Translations under genes and position numbers: made by a program
Notes under the pieces: model-generated
What the model was told of the DNA's origin: nothing
The model's input: the letters and a program-made list of their open reading frames with translations, nothing else
Databases searched by the model: none
NCBI GenBank assembly: GCA_947683625.1
Contig: CANTUR010000047.1
Span: 4,154,001 to 4,218,000 of the forward strand
Direction: 5' to 3'
DNA from: Mallotus nudiflorus
Lineage: Eukaryota > Streptophyta > Magnoliopsida > Malpighiales > Euphorbiaceae
Length of the DNA stretch: 64,000 nucleotides
In this document: piece by piece, positions 58,569-64,000 of the stretch
Layout: the number at the start of each line of letters is the position of its first letter
Numbering within the stretch: the first letter of the stretch is position 1

Positions 58569-60254
58569 TTATTATCAAAAAAAAATTGTCATATTTGTTA
58601 ATTTATAAGTTAATTATTTTAACAATTTAAATTGTTAAAAATATATTTTATAAATATTTTTGTATAGTTCATATGTTTAGATATTTTAATTTTAATTTGT
58701 AAAAATATCATTGAAATATTTTTTTATATAAACTTTTGATATTTAAAAGTTATTAAATTTTAATTAATTTGATTTGACGGAATAGAAACATAAGAAAAAT
58801 AAAATTATTACACATATCATGATTTGAATTTAAAATTCATTTAAGCTGAGTTTCGTGCTATGCTATTAGTTTTTCCCAACACTTTGATAGTATTATTAGA
58901 TATTAATAAATTTAGTAATATTAAATGAAAATATTTAAATAGAGAAGATAATAAAGTATGAACTTGCAAATAGCGGATAAAGCTTATGTATGGAAAGTCT
59001 TTGCCCTTGCAATTCCTTTCATTGAAAACTTGAGCCTTTAAAAAACTATAATTCTGTGAACGAATCCTAATTAGTACGTTGTGTGTTTTGTACAATTAAA
59101 AAAAAAAAAAAAAAGCTTGGGCCTAACTTGAAGCAACAAACCATGAAAAGTCTTTGCTCCATCAATTCCTTTCATGAAAAACTTGCACTTGACCGTACAA
59201 GCGAAACAACTGCCTTCTTGTGTTAATGGCAATGGATTTGACGACCGATAGGACATTAATCAGTCAATATAGATTTGACTGTTGAATGCAATAAATCAAG
59301 TAGATTTTTTTTTTTAAATCAATGAAATTATTAAATATAAAGAGTTTTAATATTTTTATTTGTAGTAATTCTTAAAAGTAAAACAACGGTTTTGTATTTT
59401 TGTTATATAACTTACTGTTTGTTGCATTTGTAATGAATATTAAAATAAATAAATCAAGCAAATTATTGTTATTGTTGATAATATTATTATTATGAACTTG
59501 GTCATGCGGCAACAATATATGTTTTCATTCATATGTCACAAGATGAATTCCAAAGAAAAAAAGTCTCTTATAATATAATTTTAAAAAATATAAATTTCTT
59601 TACTAAATGGATATTTTTAAGTTCTCTTTTGGTTGATGATATGTCTATGTTAGATATTCTGGATTTATAAACAGTGAAAGAAGTAAAATTTTTGTCGCAG
59701 GTACCATAAAACGGCTTTTTTTTTCTTTTGAAACACCATTTGTAATCTAAAATTAAAATTTTTTAACATTTTTTAATTTTAATATGATTTAATGATGCAA
59801 TATAAAATTTTTATTTTCAATTAAATTGAAAATTATTTAAAAAAATAAATTAAAATATTAAACTATTGAATTTTTAGCAATATTATATTACATGATAAAT
59901 TAATATATCTAATTAAAAATTTTTATAATACAACACTGTATTTAATTAATTATATTGAATTTAAATTTTTTATTTTAAATAATAAGGTAAAATATAAATT
60001 ATTTTTAATAATTTGTAATAAATATAATTAATAATTATTTATTTATATTTAATATATAAATTTTATTTTATTATATCCTATATATAAAATTAATATTTAA
60101 ATTTTCATTATTAATTAATTATTTATATTAAATATTTAATCTTTTTGTTGTATTATATACCCCACATACAGCATTTATTCTCGATTTTTTTTTTTTTTTG
60201 ACAGGGCATTTATTCTCGATCAGAAGACACATTCTCCGTTCTTGCTTTGGAAAA
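58569..60254. other. AT-rich spacer, no gene
   Basis: Contains a diverged direct repeat: 'tggaaagtctttgcccttgc' / 'aattcctttcattgaaaact' (58,990-59,035) and 'tgaaaagtctttgctccatc' / 'aattcctttcatgaaaaact' (59,141-59,182). A block at 60,050-60,110 ('attatatcctatatataaaa', 'atttaaattttca') matches 17,640-17,680. Poly-A (59,098-59,114) and poly-T (60,185-60,200) runs. No protein-like frame. Confidence 0.6.
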
Positions 60255-60660
60255 CTGCGTGGAGGAGGAGACTTTCATACATTTATCCCCAATTTTGTCT
60301 CAACTTTCAATTATATTCAATTTTATCAATTCTACTTTATTTTAATTTAAAGATTTAAATATGTTTTAAAAATTATTTTTAAATTTTTATAAAAAAAATT
60401 ATTTACTAAAATCTCTTTCTCATATTTTTTTAAGAAAAATAAAATATAAAAGAATATTTTTAAATTTTAATTTTACTACTTTCAAAATAATCTTAAAATT
60501 TAATTTTAAAATATTTTCATAAAATTAATTTTTTAAGATTATTTTATAAATGAAAGTCTTCATATTTTAATTTTTTTTAGAACTTATTTTTCAACTTTCA
60601 TTTATATTATTTTAAATTTTTTTAATAAAAATTGAACATAAATACAACAATATATTTTTT
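60255..60660. repeat. Left arm of a large inverted repeat flanking the LINE remnant
   Basis: Its blocks occur in reverse complement at 63,350-63,760: 'atttatcccc', 'aattttatc', 'ttatttactaaaatctcttt', 'ttactactttcaaaataatc', 'gtcttcatattttaattttt', 'attgaacataaatac', in mirrored order. Arms are about 400 bp and moderately diverged. Confidence 0.8.
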
Positions 60661-61254
60661 AATAATAATAAATATTTTTAAAATTATTTATGTAAGTGGC
60701 TTTGCAATGCTATGCCTATATATCGGGGCAAGTTGTTAACTAGGCAAAATCAGAAGTGCTTCAATTAATGATCGTGGTGCTGCCAAATGTCATAGTGAAA
60801 GTCTAGGAAATTAGATAAATACTGCTCGATATTGAATTGCATACGATTACCGTCTAATAATTTTTTAAAATATATTGATTTACGCACAAATACTATGAAA
60901 TAGACATCATTAATCATGTTTCACACAAAGAAACACCGAGTATTGAAAAAATATAAATTTAATTTATTAATTCAATTATCCTCAAACAACCCCAAATAGA
61001 TAAATAAATAGAGTTTAGGTAAAAATCCTAAAAATAAAAAAGGAAGGAAAGATTAAAAAATTCTAAAAAAAAACATAAACTTTGAAGTCAAATTTAAGGG
61101 GCTAAATAAAAAAATTTAGGCCCGAAAATGAGTTACTACAAATAAAGTATATAGCACTTGTTATAGAATTCTGAGTCAATTTCGATTTGATATATTATAT
61201 ATCACATGGTTTAATCGGGGTCGTGACGATCGTCCATTTAAAACGTAAGTACAC

Positions 61255-62976
61255 ATGCACACTTTGTCAAATTCATTTATAAATGACAATGCAATCTCAT
61301 CCACATCACTTACGGGTACGGTTAAAGGTTCTCTACCTTTTAATTATTTAGGGGTCCCTCTTTCTGTAGGTGCTCCTAAGAAAAAATGGTTAAAACCTCT
61401 TGCAGACAAAATTTGTGAAAGATTTTCTAAATGGAAAGGTAATTCCCTATCTCGGGCTAGTCGTATTACTCTTGTCAAGTTTGTTATCACTAGTTCCCTG
61501 CTTCACTCCTTTGCGGTTTATAAGTGGCCTTTGTCTCTTATTTCTTACATTGGGCGTTGCATGAGGAATTTCATTTGGTCAGGATCTATTGACTGTAAGA
61601 AGCTTGTCACTATTCCTTGGCGTAATTGTTGCTTGCCTTTGAACGAGGGAGGATTTGGTATTAAGCAGTTAAAGGTACTAAATGATGCTATGCTAAGAAA
61701 AACTATTTGGAATTTAATTGCTGTAAATTATTATCCTATGTGCATTCTTCGAAGGCGTTTTCCGCATCCTTCAGGAATTGGGAGAGATAGTTATTTTATG
61801 TCTTATATGTGGTCTTCTATCAAAGACATCTATGCTTCTCTTCGGTTGGATATTATGTGGTACATTGGAGAAAATAGCAATTTGAATTTTTAAACTGATG
61901 AATGGGTTCTTCCTACAGTTTCTAATTAATTGGGCATTCCTAGAACGGTTCAAGCCTCTTTGGTGACTCTTGTTGACAGATTTTTAGTGAATAATTCTTG
62001 GAATTTTTCGCATATCAGTAATGTGGAGGTTAGACAAGCTATTGAAAAGATTTCTCCTATTATTGCAGATAAAGATGTTTGTGTATGGACTACAGTTGAT
62101 GATGGCATTCATACAGTTAAGAAATGTACAATTTTCTCTGTTTTGCTCGCCCCATGGTAGCTTGGCATTCTTTTATTTGGAAGGAATTCGTCCCTCCCTC
62201 GCACTCTTTACTCTGCCTACGTGCAGTGCAGAATTATCTTCCTACGGATGAAAAATTGCACAACAAAGGTATATCTTTTGCCTCGCGCTGCTGTTTATGT
62301 GAATCTTCTTTGGAAGATAGTCAGCATCTCTACTTACAATGCCATTTTTCTGTTGTGATTTGGCAATCTTTTTCTTTATTATTCGGCAAGCAACTTTGTC
62401 TAACAGGTTCTATTGCTAATTTCATTGCGGATGCAATGAATCACTGGTTTAGTTCTCAAGTCGCTGCCCTTTGGTGTTCTGCAATAATGAGCAGCTTATG
62501 GGTTATATGGAATTGCAGAAATGAAAGTGTGCCTAACATCCATGTTGTCTTGTGTGGAGTGTGGAATGCTATAAAAAAAAGTTGCTTTCTTCAAGGTAGG
62601 CCGTATGTACAATTCATCTGATGAATTTCGGATTCTGCGTGCTCTTCGCATACAAGGAATTCTGAGGTAAGCACCATTGATTATTTCAGTATGCTGGCAA
62701 GCTCCCCCTGTTTCTTGGATAAAGGTCAATACTAATGGCTCAGTTTTAGGTAGTCCAGGGGAGGCGGGAGTTGAAGGTGTTTTCTGTACTTGCGTAGCTT
62801 TGCAAGAGGTGCATTTGCATTTCACATTGGCTGCTCCTTTGCTTATATGGCAGAACTTCAAGCAGCTATTTATGTTGTTAAAATGGCTCCTTTGTTTGTT
62901 CTATCCCACTTGGCTTGTATCAACTGATCTTTTTATTTTAATTGAATTTAGGACTTTGGAAGTGCGATGTAAACGT
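61255..62976 (+). pseudogene. 5'-truncated LINE (L1-type) ORF2 3' part: RT C-terminus, zinc-binding domain, RNase H
   Basis: The open piece 61,255-61,893 (212 codons) starts within the RT: SLPFNYLGVPLSVGAPKKKW, ADKICERFSKWKGNSLSRAS, ITLVKFVITSSLLHSFAVYK, the conserved post-palm region of plant L1-type RTs. After a stop and frameshifts, 62,124-62,621 carries the RT zinc-binding domain (CCLCESSLEDSQHLYLQC, preceded by FIWKEFVPPS). Then IKVNTNGSVLGSPGEAGVEG starts an RNase H domain at about 62,720; it frameshifts and fades by 62,976. Endonuclease and the RT catalytic FADD box are absent. No poly-A tail is evident, so truncation could be by LINE 5' truncation or by later deletion. Confidence 0.85.
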
Positions 62977-63349
62977 TAAGAAGGTGTCAACTTAATTGAG
63001 ATTTTTAGGTGCACTCTTTGATTTCCAAATTCCAATTTTTTATGAAAAAAACTATAGTAACAATATAGAGAGCTCCAATAATTGTGCAGCATATGTTAAA
63101 CTTATAAATCAATCAGAGACTTGTAATATCTTTTTGAAAAAAATAAAAAAAATTCTTAAAATTTCCATTATTTTTAATAGTGGTATTAAAAAAAATAACT
63201 TTCTTTACATTTTTATTTTTATTAAGATTAAAATATATAATAATTTACTTATAAGTTGTATTTTTTTTGTATTACTAGATTTTAATTTTTTTTAATTTTT
63301 CAAAAAACAATTTTTTATTGTTAGAAATTAATTTTTCAATCTTTGGAAA

Positions 63350-63760
63350 ATAATTTTTCATTGTTAATTTTTCGTATTTGTGTTCAATCTTTTGGAAAAT
63401 TAAAATATGAAGATTTTCATATCTAAAATAATGTTCAAAAATTAATTTCATGAAATTGTTTCAAAATTAATTTTTGAGGTTATTTTGAAAGTAGTAAGAT
63501 TAATATTTTGAAAATATTATTATAATTATTTTTGTTAAAAATAAGAGAAAAAGATTTTAGTAAATAACTTTTTTATAAGGATTTAAAATTCATTTTTAAA
63601 ATACATTTAGACCCGTAAATTAAAATATGATAAAATTAATATAATTTGCAAAGTTAAATAGCTAAATTGATATAACTTTGAGAATAGAATACATTTAAAA
63701 ATTATATCAAAGTTTGGGATAAATTTGATCATTTTCCTTATATTATATGACTTGAATTTT
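63350..63760. repeat. Right arm of the large inverted repeat
   Basis: Reverse-complement partner of 60,255-60,660. Includes 'aatatgaagattttcatatc', 'gattttagtaaataactttt' and 'gtttgggataaat'. Between the arms lie about 2.7 kb with the LINE remnant. Confidence 0.8.
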
Positions 63761-64000
63761 GCATGTTATCATCAACCTGAATATAGATATTAAAAAATTA
63801 TGTTCAGATTAAACCATAAGAGTTATTCTTCTTTTAGTATACAATATTGAAAAATTCAATTATATTACTCAAATTATATCATTAAATAAAGGTAATTATT
63901 AATCAACAACTATTATAATCAACTGATAAGAATATTTTTGTTTAAATTACGTTTTAAATTTGAGTTTTGATGTATGTCGTTTTGTTAAATTAGTTATTGG
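63761..64000. other. AT-rich end of window, no feature seen
   Basis: No coding or structural signal recognised. Confidence 0.6.

Noticed and set aside
62496..62861. 121-codon minus-strand frame over the LINE
   Set aside because: Antisense shadow of the zinc-binding/RNase H remnant on the plus strand.

Overview
The window looks like nuclear DNA from a flowering plant, probably a eudicot. It is very AT-rich and is packed with decayed LTR retrotransposons of both plant superfamilies, a plant-type LINE remnant, AT/TC microsatellites and a remnant of a plant LRR receptor-kinase gene. Species cannot be fixed from sequence alone. I see no intact cellular gene, no rRNA or tRNA gene and no CRISPR. 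Almost every open frame is a fragment of a dead mobile element, so most entries are pseudogenes or transposon parts.

Layout, left to right. (1) 1-11,024: element A, a minus-strand Ty3/gypsy element of Tat/Ogre type (gag, protease, RT, RNase H, integrase). It has an extra ORF on the plus strand at its 3' side, and its RT is split by a 1.38-kb LTR-like insertion. (2) 11,025-17,176: LTR-type element C1 with a related copy C2 nested inside; probably solo LTRs of a Tekay/Del-like family. (3) 17,177-18,713: AT-rich spacer, probably including the outer end of A. (4) 18,714-27,358: element B, a second minus-strand Tat-type element with both LTRs (the right one truncated), a primer-binding site and its own plus-strand antisense ORF. 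(5) 27,756-28,900: LRR receptor-like pseudogene with a ~0.65-kb insertion. (6) 31,089-46,634: element H, a minus-strand SIRE-like Ty1/copia remnant. Its 5' LTR was entered by element D (32,820-45,619), a plus-strand gag-only Ty3/gypsy element, and D's 3' LTR was entered by solo LTR E (42,443-43,967, perfect 5-bp target duplication). (7) 47,469-56,159: element G, a plus-strand Ty1/copia element of Tork type. It is interrupted by F (a solo LTR of the D family) and C3 (a shortened relative of C1/C2); without them it is about 5 kb. (8) 57,481-58,568: solo LTR of the B family carrying five ~103-107-bp repeats. (9) 60,255-63,760: a LINE 3' fragment (RT C-terminal part, zinc-binding domain, RNase H) between two ~400-bp inverted arms.

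Most worth following up: the non-coding 3' part of D holds three adjacent tandem arrays. The last two consist of short imperfect hairpins whose stem halves change together from copy to copy (CATTG/CAATG, CATCA/TGATG, ATTAT/ATAAT, ACTAT/GTAGT). This suggests a serial-hairpin RNA, or a palindromic binding array, in a retrotransposon that carries gag but no pol. Second, both Tat-type elements carry an antisense ORF with an apparent 60-bp GT-AG intron at a similar place.
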